Shown: positions 13,301 to 25,300 of the stretch, piece by piece
Numbering within the stretch: the stretch's first letter is position 1
Layout: every line of letters starts with the position of its first letter
Assembly (NCBI RefSeq): GCF_032854445.1
Contig: NC_088305.1
Span: forward strand, 29,224,628-29,288,627
Length of the DNA stretch: 64,000 bases
Source: Liolophura sinensis
Taxonomy: Eukaryota > Mollusca > Polyplacophora > Chitonida > Chitonidae
Direction: 5' to 3'
Program-made: the position numbers and the translations under genes
Notes under the pieces: generated by a model
Databases searched by the model: none
What the model saw: the letters and a program-made list of their open reading frames with translations, nothing else
What the model was told of the DNA's origin: nothing

Positions 13301-16300
13301 CCATACTGGTGGAAGACAAATAGTCTTCACCCACCGAAAGACTAACCCTCGTTATCAAACACAGTGATAGAGGAGATCTACCAACTCCATATTCAGGGCC
13401 AAGCTCCCCAGAATCTTTAGCTATAACATTTGTTTATTTGACTGGTTGTTTTACGCAGTACTCAAGAGTATTTCACTATACGACGCCGGGCAGAGCCTGG
13501 GGGAAAACTCATGACCATCCACAGGTGCTGACAGACCTTTCCATGTACGACCGGTGGAAGCCCGCATGAGCTGGACTTGAACTCACAGCAATTGGTGAGA
13601 GGCTTCTTAGTCCATTGTGCTGTGCTAGCACGTTAACCACTAGGCCGCAGATGTCCCCAATCCCTGTTCTAATACCATACAACATGCACATGTTTTTTAT
13701 TGTATGACGGAGGACAGGTTAATGAGAAATGATAGCACCCTGCCAGGTACCTGATAAACCTCCTGACTTCAAGTCGCAGCAAAAGTCACTGGCCACCTAG
13801 AGACCTATCGTGCAATAATGTTTATGTAAACACTGAGCATACTGATTAATCAGCTCATCTCACCTTATACGCGTTGACAAAATCTGACAAACAAGGAGAA
13901 AGAAGGTCGTCGGGGGCAACGTTCGGTGCATTTTCTCCAAAATACTCCACAACCCTGGAATATGCATCCTGGTAAAAAAAAAGGCAATGAAACTCTGTTT
14001 AAAATAAATAAAAAAATTTAATGTTTATCGACACATAAATGTGCTCTACTAAATTCTGATTAATTCTAAACAAATAGAAATTAAAGAATCAGGTTACTGA
14101 GCTTTATATATGAATGAGGAGAATTTTACCAAATCCTTATGCCTATAAATAACTGTAAGTTCGTTGCTTTGTTCAACGTTTTGAAACTAGCGTTAAGCTC
14201 AACTTGTATACAGTGCCTCAATGCCTGAATGCCTGATAGTATGACATCAACATAATACACACCACGTCAAATACAAAACATACTCTTTAAGTTCTTTTAT
14301 TTTATTGAAATTTACATCATGCCCAAAACAGATTTCACTTCATAGAATATCCGAAATATTGTGGAAAATGCCTGGTGGAAACCACTGCACCTTATATGTC
14401 TCATGGCTCAACGCAACAGCCGATAGAGACGCTCGAACTGGATTTGAACCTGTAACTTCATAGCTTAAGAGCCTTGTGTGAACAATGAGAGTGACACCTT
14501 ATATGACTAAGCCAGTAACTCTTGCTCTACATTGCTGTTCTTAACTAACCATCCTGGCACTCACCTGTGCTGTTTTAGTATCACTTAGTAATTTTTGGAA
14601 TTTGTCTTCGAGTTGGCCAGAAATCTTTTATTAGCGCTGGCGGCTCCTTGTGGTCTTTTTTATTGTGGAGTCCTTCTTAGTCAGTGCATTCCCCTCTCCA
14701 GCTCGTGTAAATCTATCACCACATTCTCCAGCGACACTGTCAAATCAGAGGTCAAGCCTTTCAAATAGAATGTTCGATTTATTCTCATTTTCAAGACAGG
14801 TGTACATGATGTCATCAGAGAAAAAATGGTTATTAACTGATTTGACTGAAGTTTTACAATGTACTCAAGGATATTTCACCTATAGATGGGGGGGGGGGGG
14901 CACCATTATGGTGAGGGAAATCAGGCACAGCAAACCCACGACCATCCGCAGCTTGCTGGCAGACATACGTACAACCAGAGAGGAGCCGGCATGATCAGAA
15001 CAAAATATGAATTAAATACGGTTTCTGTGAAGATTTGGAGTAGTGGACAAGAGCGGAAAGGAAGTCGCTAAAATGTGCATTTGCTTACTAAATGATAACA
15101 GTATTCAAAGTCTGCAGCTGCTGTAACAAGGAGAGAACGCACCGTGTTTCTGCTCATGCCTGCTCATCAGTTAGAAAACCCTTACACCTTACTCCGCATC
15201 TACCTCAAACAATCTCAAATTTCTCCATAAAATGACCACTACTTCATCAGATCAGGTAATATTCAGAACTTCAATACAAGGTTCCATATATGCACATAAT
15301 TTTTGTGACCATTTAAACAAGAAATACTTAAATTCCCTAAAATTCTGCCCCGAAAAGTTCATTTTTTTGAGGCACATAAGGTCAAAACTTTTACTTTTAG
15401 TGCTGAAACTAGGATATCATTCTACATTCCAAAACTTCAAAATTCTTTGTCACTGAAGAAAAAATTAGTTCCCATAGTAACATACACTGTAATTAACAAT
15501 TTTCATAAATCATGACACAGAGTTGGTTTGCTTGTTATTCACTTCAATGTGTGGCCGTGAAGCACCTGATCTCTCAACAAAAACCGCCTCAGCAAAAAGA
15601 TCTGACTTCACCACTTCAGGAAAATCAAACTTTGATCAGTTCCATCGACAGTCAGTCAAAGTCAACATATTTTATTCCTTATTTCACCAGGTGGTGAACG
15701 GAAAGTTGTGCAGGGTACAATCATTGCTCTCCCTTAGTCCATTTCGGAATGTGTACATCTCAACTTTATTTTGTTTTTTTTTCCCAAACCAACAACTACG
15801 TTTCTGAGTTCATGTTCCTCACCTAATGCGGCCTTGTCAATAAACCTTAGCTCCGCCTCAAAGTTGACCAAGTCTGGGAATTTTGTCCTGTATTGTTTGT
15901 GCCAAAAAGTGCATCAGCGTCACTTTCTTGTCACCAGACTTCGCATCTACCAGCTGAAGCACAAAAAAGGAGGAATATCTTTCGGTGAAAATGTTAGGGG
16001 AGGGGGGGGGGGATTTTGGAGGGTTAATTTTTGACAACACACACTAACAATAATAATAATAATAACAACAACAACAATAATAATAATGATAATTCTTTAC
16101 ATCAGACTGAATTGTCCAGATCACAAATTAACAGAAAAAAAAAAAAAAAGAGAAAAAAACTAATGACACACAGGTTAACCTTTATGTGAGTGAAATATAT
16201 GGAAACTACTCTGTTACATGTATTTATGTATTTACCTTACTGGTGATGAGCGCTTTACTCAAGAATATTTTACTTATATGGCCAGTATTATGGTGGATGG

Positions 16301-19300
16301 GAAACCAGGCAGAGCCAGGGGAGAAAATAACATTGTAATTTAACAGATAATTCTGACAATGGGAAAATACTTGTCCACTTCACTGACCATGTCCTAAACT
16401 CTGTAGCTTGAATCCATACGCTGGACCCCTCTTAGCACTGTTCATGTAATTACCAAACGCACAGAATAATCTGAAAAAAATCAAAATAAAACCCACTGTT
16501 TTTTTTTTCTTTGTTCAACATGACTAATTTCATAAAAAATGGTGACTATTTTGACTTTGGTTCTTGAAGTATCCAGTGTTATTAATTTTTCAACTATAGA
16601 GACTTATTATACTAGATACAAAACAAAAAGTGGTAATACAACAAAATGTAATAACAGTCATCAGCAACGTTCAATTTTAAAGGCCACTTGCACTAGAGCC
16701 CCTCAGTGAACGGATTATGTCTGAGTAACTGCAGAACAAAGTGAGATACAGGCCCTGAGATAACGACATGATCCTAGACTTAAGTCAAAATTTCAATCAT
16801 TAAACTTGGTATGTTCCTTTCCGTTACTTTAGCTGAAATTTTTTTCACACTAGCTTACCATTACTTTGTCAAGCACTGTTGTGTCCTTGTTTCTTTTAAA
16901 AAAAAAACAGTTTTAAAGTCACCTAAAATTTTGACTTCAGTATCAAATTAGCTCTGTTATCCCAGGCCAGCGCTGCTAATTCTCAAAGGTAAAAATCAGT
17001 CCAAATTAGCATCATGCCAATTATCAGTGTAAAAGTTAGATGAAGAAATGAAAGCATGACCGTCAATACCTCAAGTAATTTCTTGACTTTCTGTGAATTC
17101 TTGATGGACATGGAAGCTGCGATGATGGCGTTCACTTGCTGGAAACAAACCGAATCAATCAAAATGTACGCCTGAATCACATGTGCATGTATTACTAAGA
17201 AATATTAGCTCCTAGGGGACACAATTCCCCCCCCCCCCCCCACAAAATTATTTATTATTTACTTGATTGTTGCTCAATGCCTCTCTAAAGAATTTGGTAA
17301 AATTTGTAATTTTTTGCTTTCAGCACTATTAATGTCTCCTAAATATTAAAATAACTACATTGGATAAGACATTTACTGAAACAGTGATTATTAAGAGTCC
17401 AGCAATGTGAATAGCAATAAACAATACCTTTGGCTTCACCTTGGCATTAAAACATTTTTTTTTTTTTTTTGTAAAAGTGTCCCGAGGATAGCAGTTGGAC
17501 AAGTGGGATGGAGGACTTACCGGCTGAAGGTGATGGATATTGTCGTAGAAGTTCCCAACAAAGCTCATGATGCTCAGCTTCTGTGTGAGGCGTTCTACCT
17601 TACACAGCTGTTAACACAAACACAGACAACGGGGGAGTCATTCACTGATTTCTTTTGATTGTCCTTAAGACTACACTCAAGAATTTTTTAACTTGTTCAA
17701 TGGCCGTCAGTTTCATCGATGGAGAAAACCAGGGTGCCTGGCATAAACCACAAACATTTCACAAGCAGATGACAAATTTTCTCACAACTGACAGACTTCA
17801 ACTCTATTTGTCTAGAAGATCTGTGGTCTTCAATAAATGCTAGCCTGAACAAAGGGAGCTGAATATAATCTCGCATTCTCATTGGTCAGACGCTAACAGG
17901 TGCAAGAACACTTTCGCTGAATGAACCAAACAGGGCCCTTTCTGTTTTGAAAGCAGTTAAATTCATAGCTTAATTGCCTTGATCTTGAATCACTGCACTC
18001 AACATGCTTTAATGACAGAAATGATTTGCAGTCAAAAAATATTTCACATCTGAACGACATCACGAAACTGTCACACTAATTTATTTTTGGCTTACCTGCA
18101 TCATGAAACGATCCTCATCCGTCAGAGCTCCGATGGGCTTCTTCTCCTTCTCATACTCCCTGAATGCTTTTACCTGACAATTACAAATATGTCATCGTTC
18201 ACATCTACATTATCACCTACATCTACATTATCACTTACATCTACATTATCACTTACATCTACACTATTACTTAATTTATTTAATTGGTGTTTTACGCCGT
18301 ACTCAAGAATATTTCACTTACACGACGGCAGCCAGCATTATGGTGGGAGGAAAACAGGCGGAGCCCGGGGGAAACCCACAACCATCCGCAGGTTGCTGAC
18401 AGACCTTCCCACTTACAGCCGGAGAGGAAGCCAGCATGAGCTGGATTTGACATCTACAGTGTAGCTTATCTGCCTAATCCAATGATACACACTTCACAAA
18501 CTACACCACAGACAATCATAACCTGTCAGGATGTGAATGAAGGCCACATCAGCATTATTACAGCTATAAGATGTACAAACACATCAGAATTACGCTGAAA
18601 ACATGCTGGCAAAACCTTGCTTTACATTGTGTGCGAAATGCATAAAACGGAGATGTTTCTTCAATGAACCTCCAAGACTACATTTGCTTTCATTATAACA
18701 TTTCATATGTAAAATTAGGAACACAATCAAATACAATTCTCACTTTGGACAAAGCTGTTAACTATTCCAAAGGATGACAATCAAACCAATAATCACAAAC
18801 AAATATACAACTCCTGCAGGCGTGAAGAGATAATACTCATACTGAAGAAGTTATTTACCAGAAACTATTTTCTCTTCTCCACATTCTAAAGAAATCCTAT
18901 GTATTGTATTTCACTGAAGTTTGGTATGTCAATCAGCAATTTAAGAAATGCATTTAGGTCATAAAATTATACTTTTGATCATGCCAATACTTCTGTTTTT
19001 CTGGTCAGAAATTAATAGAACTTCACTAAAACCTTTTAAGTGGCCCTATAAGATGGATGAATAAGCAAGAACCATGCAAAATGTTTGACTTAAACTTAGA
19101 CTTTGTAGCAAGGCTACCAAAGAGCTCGCCTGTAAGCGACTCATGAATGCAGAACTTCAGCTCATGACATAGGGAACTGCAATCGTGAATTTGGTGAATT
19201 ACGGTAATTAATACGCACACTTTTGTGTCACTGTGTTTTATATGCAAGCAAAACTTCAGGTCAATACACGCTATACTTAACACATCGATTTTGATACATA

Positions 19301-22300
19301 ATACACTAAGTCAAGGATTCAGTAATTTATGGCATTTAATATGTACTGAATCAACGATGGAATATCACCCTCGGGTTATTGTGCTCCACATGTATGCAAA
19401 CTCTGATCTCAATACATGTAGTACTTTTTAAGATACAACTCCTAACATTTTGTTTAACATTGTTTCCCCTGTTGATGCTGATGCTCAGGGTACGACATAA
19501 GCTACCTGTCCTTTGTACAGGCGCACTAAAAATTCTTAACTTTAGATGAAATACAGTAAACCTCATGATAGTGTGACTGAAATGCAGTGTGTCTGCAATA
19601 TCTATGCATCAATGAGTATCATCAAAATACTCACCATTACCTGTGGTTAGAATAAAAATCTGATGTCTTACCTCCGCATCATTGGGCAGCACGGTCAATA
19701 GAATGTCCACCATGTCCAGAGACAGTGTCTTCAGGTCAAGGCTGGTGAGTTAACACAAAACACAGGTGAACATGTGACTTTACCGATTAACAAACTGACT
19801 GATTTGATCGAGCCAGTTTAGTTCCAGTAAAGAAGTAAATGTGTCAAAATATGAGGGGTTACTAAAAAATACTCAAGTTTTCATACAAATTTCTTCACAG
19901 ACTCTCTCAGAAAGCCTCACTTTGACGTGCATTTCAATTTAAAAATATCCCACCGACTCCATCTAGACAATCTATACTTTGCTAACTAACTACAAACCTG
20001 TTAATAGCACGACAGATCTCATCGTTGGTCATGTCAAACTTCCGTCTTGTAATGGCTACAAACATAAAAGTATGAATTTTAGTTTTCAGCTAAAGTCTTG
20101 CTTATCAACACACTGTCAGATCAAGAACAACGAAAAATTAACAAAAGGTTTGATCTGACTTGCTTGTTTGGTTGCTGTTTTAAATATCAAGAATATTTCA
20201 ATTATACAACGGCGCACTATTTTGGGGGAAACCGGGCAGGAAACCCATGACCATCTGTAGGTTGCTGCCAGACCTTTCCACATACAACCGCGGAGAGGGA
20301 AAAGTGGGTTGGGGAAGAGGAGCAACAATCTTCATAAACAGTGCTGACTCACTGAAAGTACATTTATTTATGCACTGTAGTCCACAAGTGTAGAATTTGA
20401 CACATTTTCCTTGATTCTGATTTCCCTTACTCCTTACACGAACACTTTAAAGTTGTTTTGTCTTCAGTTGGATCAATTTCTTATCAGAAAAACTTTGTGA
20501 GTGTGATGCTAAAACCTTCATGAAAGGCTTCTAAAAGTTCATTTTTAAATGCTTAACTTAGGTAAAATACAATACCTGGTTGTTGTTAAACACCATACTA
20601 AAGAAATTTTCAATTATACCATGGCAGTCAGTTTTATGAGAGGAGTTAACTGGAGTCTACAAATTATCTGTCCAAGGTTTTGAACCTGCACCTCATGTAT
20701 CCAAGTGACTGAAAGGCAATCACCTCTAGCCACTAGACCATAGCCTGCTCTCAACTGCCTCTACAGATCAGCGGACGATTCCGCAAAGCTCTTTCTGACT
20801 TATTGTAAATCATGTAAAGCTTAGACAAAAATTTCTGGCCATACATCTTAGCCAATTTGAGTTGATAACAGCCCCAGCTGTGCAGTAATGCCCAGTGAGG
20901 GTCTTGCTGCTGGCCCTTGCCACATGGGGTAGACTCCTCAGGCATGGACAGAGAGAAGGGTGATTAAAAACCCACTAGTCTATCTAAGTACACATAACAA
21001 GCCATTGTTCTCAAGGCTGGGTCGGTCGGTCATCGAAAAAAAAAATTTTTTATTTTTTTTTGACCTGTGAAATAACTTGCGGAAACTGATCTAAAATTCC
21101 CTCTGTGGGTTGCTAATCTGCACCGCATGAGGGTCGACTACGGTACTTGACAGTGAGGCTTGAAGATTTCCCAGCTAGTCACACCTTTGTTTGCACTCAT
21201 GAATTAAAGTGAATAAGGCATCAAGTGACAATTGCAACAAACCTGTATATTCCAAAAATGTCCACACTAAACAGGCTACTTGAGGTATTACTTCTCAGGT
21301 TGACAGGTCAAATTTGCGGTTTACACTTGCTGGCCTCAATTTAATGGGCAAATACTTAATTGTTACAAAGGTGTTTCAGCAATACAGGTCTGCCTGGTAA
21401 GTATCAGTCGTCAAGCCCTCGTAAAATAGCAGTGGAGTTGGTCACGTCTCACACACGTTTTATTTCATCACAAGCGAAACTCTCCTCCCATTCTAGAAGA
21501 ATTTTATTTTCCCTCCTTATCAAGTCAGGTACCTTCAGTTAAATACAGAATTCACATTTCGGCAAAGTTTCCGAAACAAATTACACCACATGTTCTAACC
21601 TCGTTCTGGCATCATTTTCGAATTCTCAGAAAACTCAGAGTCATGTGAGCATAAATGGCTACACGTAACTGACATCTTTTGACATTGCTACTAATTCATT
21701 TCAGTAGGCCACGTAGTCTTGTATTTCAGTGTCTTATGCAACACACGTGACCCATTACAGCGAGCAGAATTAAAAACAATTGACAAAACATCAGGTGGTC
21801 GGATCGGGTCTCTGCTGTGATTGAAGGGCCTCCTAAACTATGTTGAAACTTCAAAGACTATACCCAGAGCTGTGGGAAAGATTTGGATTACCTACGATAT
21901 CAATACAACTCAGCCATTTATATCTGAATACTCAATAGGTAATACTGTGGTTTGGCACCCCTTCTCTCTTAATTTCCATATAATGAATGCTGTTCTTGGA
22001 TCTTCAAGGCTTCTTTACACATTCTGATAAAAGCAAACTGCGTGAAAAGGAATTTCCTTACTCCAACAATGGCAAACCTGTAAAGCTCAACCTAATAGCA
22101 GTAAGTCAGAGCAGTGAAGTATTGTATTTATATTTGTCAATTAGCTTTTAAAACGCATGTGGGTATTTATTTACTTTAGACACATATTCGTCGCATGGCA
22201 CACCATATGAAGCTGTGCATTCTGGCAGAAGCTGTGTAGCGAATCTACCAGAGCTAACAGCTACATGTTCAGTGAAGCATGAGCATGTTTTCTGGTCTTT

Positions 22301-25300
22301 TCACACGTATGTACAATCCTACGAACACACTCCTCAGACCTCCACTGTACCCAGCTGTGTCCATTAACCAAGAATCACAACAACACACAAGGAATTATGG
22401 GATACACTTTTGAAAATCACCAGCTAAATTCTACATGATTTACAGCAGGTCAAAATTCAAAAACTCTGTACTATGCCTAGTTTTTTTGACCTGGAAGTTG
22501 AAATTTGATGCTTGTGTTTCAGATAACATGGATGACAGGTACAAAATTTTAATTTCTAAAACCACAAATTAAGCTTTGAGATCATGTTTCAAATTCTGAC
22601 TCAAGTCAGAAATGGCTTTGCGGAATCGGCCGCTGTACTCTACAGAAACATTAGCCAAAGCCCCCACTCTCCTCAGCAGGGCTACTCACCAACATTACGC
22701 AACCTGTTAGGCTCCATGAGTGTGATGGATTCAGGTTTGCGTAACTTCTTCAGAAGTTTGGGCGTCCCGTCTGTTGTATCTCGGCTGAACGCACCAGCGA
22801 AGCCAAGCTTGAATACTTCCTCAAACTCATGGAAGTCGATCACCTGAAACACAGGGCAAAGAGAACAGTCCTTTAATTCCACTCGCTGAGAGTTGTTTTA
22901 CCACATAACCACGAGTATGAAAAAGGATTGGCTGATCCACTAAGAATGTTGCATTGATTTGAAATCTTCCGATAGGAAAGTCAGAATTCTTGTTTTATTA
23001 TTTATTTATTATTCATTTATTCGCTGAATATTTTCCTTCTGCATTGAAGCTTATAAGGTATCAGTGACGCAACAAAAGCAGCCCAGTGTTACTTCCTGGG
23101 CTGAACATGGTAAATGTGTTAATACTATAAAATAAATCTATACACTTACATCATACAATTTGTCATCATCCAGGTCTGCGAAAATGGTACCTTTCACCTG
23201 GTTTGGTTTGAGCGGCGTCCAGTTCAGTACTGGCAAGCGGAACTTTGTTTGGATCTTCCTCTTGATTGTCATCGCTAAAAACAAAAACAAAGATTTGGTA
23301 GGAATTAGTTTTAGTGCAGCTCATTTGTCACGAAGCTCTGTATTTTTTTTATGTTCAAGAATATTTAACATGTCTGATAGTGGTCACATTTAGGGGTTGA
23401 CATCACCTGACAAACCTCCTGACACAAAGCCTCACCAAAACCAGCAAAAGCTGGACTTGAACCCATGACCTAATGGGTCAAAGGGCTTTCACCTGCAGCA
23501 AGTGTAGCACATTTGACAACTGAGCCACAGAGGGCCATCAATAGTATACAACTGTTACAGGAACCAACCATAATATCATTTTGACAATGACGACCACACT
23601 TACATTTTCACGATTATCTGGATTCTTATAACAACACTGCATTGTGGATTAACTGACTGATTGATTGGTGTTCTACTGTGATTGATTGGTGTTTTACCGT
23701 GACTGTGCTCTAGCATTTTTTCACACTGAAGTACCTGGAAATAGACCACCGACATTCACCAGGTACCCGGCCGTGGATCACATTATCTTTGATATGACTG
23801 AATGTATGATCATGGCCTATCACCACATCAGCAATATTTCAACCATATTGTGGCGACATCTTTGATCTGAACATTATTTCAGGATGCAGTTCATCTACCG
23901 TTATTGTGAATTCATATCTTGACATGAGTTTCTTGCAATATGATACAACTGGCCTGAACTTCTTCAGCCTTTGGAGCAATATTTGCACCAGATCCATGTT
24001 CACTTATCTCCCACAAAACTTGATCAGTAGTAATCATGGACTTACCTGCCATGTTTGGTATGCCTGACCCTGGGGGAGGAGGAGCCATGGGTGGAGGTGG
24101 TCTGCCTACCCCTGGGGGCGGTGGTGGTGGGGGTGGGGCTGGGGGTGCTGGAGGGGGGAGGAGGAGGGGGTGGGGGTGGCATCAAACCATTAGCCTCTGG
24201 AGAACCCTCTTTACTGACGGGTAATGAACCATCTGTGAAATGAAATCACGTCCATGTTCAATTAGTTAACGGAAACATCTTTGGTACAATCATTAGTCCT
24301 CCATTTCTTTATTACCTGAAAGGTCCAATGCGCTCACAACTGGAAACATCTTAACCCTTTCCATGCGTAATTCCATATTACATAACATATAGCCCTTGCG
24401 TAATTAATTACGGCCTTTTTGATCAAATTGCTATCCTTGCTTTTGCTATGGTTTTTATAGAGTCAAGTGTATAATTTTAGCCAAGAACTGAGAGGGAATT
24501 AATTATCCTCTATTTCTCTTTTTTTGAAACACCAACAGTGCGGTACCCATTCACAGGGATGCCCATTGGGAAGGGCAAAAAGGGCACTATATGCTATGTA
24601 GATATGAATTTTCAAAAAAACAATGTATATATAGCCACAAAAATCCACAAAAAATTAAACTGATGGTGATGAAATCTCATTTATTTATGAATCCTATGAA
24701 TTCTAGGGTCTATTCGGCACTAGCAATTTTTTTTAGTGTGGTGCAAGCCAAAGCAGGGGGCTGGGTGGAGGGCTGGGTGGGAGCCTACACGCCCCCCTCC
24801 TGCGCCTGTTATTCCCCTGGTCACCTCGAACCGGCGGTCTGTCACGAGTAGGCCTACATGCATGTAGCCTTGCTCTACCCCTGGGCCTTCCCCTCACACC
24901 ACCAGCCTGTGTTTCCATAACGGTATTATCGTCGGCATTGTCACCAGAACTGTTGTGAGACCCATTATCAGTCGTGTGTTCGCCAAAACTTGTGTTGTCT
25001 GCATCTGACTCGTCACTTGAGAACTGTCACTTGAATGATCATCATCAAACTGGTCTTCTCCTTCAAAATCACTTCCGTGATCACTATTTGCACTGTCATT
25101 GCTTCCTAATCTATCTTCCGAATCATATTCGTCATCGTCCAACCAGTCACTGATAATGCTACGAGCTTGTTCCGCGGAATATCGCTGACGTTTTCTTCCC
25201 TCACATGCGGCTTGCATGGGCTCCGCCATTTTGTTGGCCTCTCGCCTTGTAAACAAAGTCTGACTTAGTTTTACCCAACAGTCCTAGTCGGGATAAATGA

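Larger units (their letters stand above)
10368..13863 (-). other. FMNL introns 28, 27 and 26
   Basis: Intron 28 (10368-10705) and intron 27 (10812-12982) are AT-rich; intron 27 holds one family 1 SINE. Intron 26 (13076-13863) holds two SINEs. Nothing else is recognised. Confidence 0.8.
13969..17520 (-). other. FMNL introns 25 to 21
   Basis: 13969-14564, 14737-15822, 15954-16387, 16471-17069 and 17139-17520. They hold SINEs at 14838 and 16216, an AAT/AAC trinucleotide repeat near 16048-16090, and homopolymer C and T runs. No other gene is seen. Confidence 0.8.
17608..22689 (-). other. FMNL introns 20 to 17
   Basis: 17608-18095, 18174-19671, 19742-19997 and 20056-22689. They contain SINEs at 17650, 18271, 20158 and 20577 and an 18-bp repeat; the rest is plain AT-rich intron. 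Confidence 0.8.
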
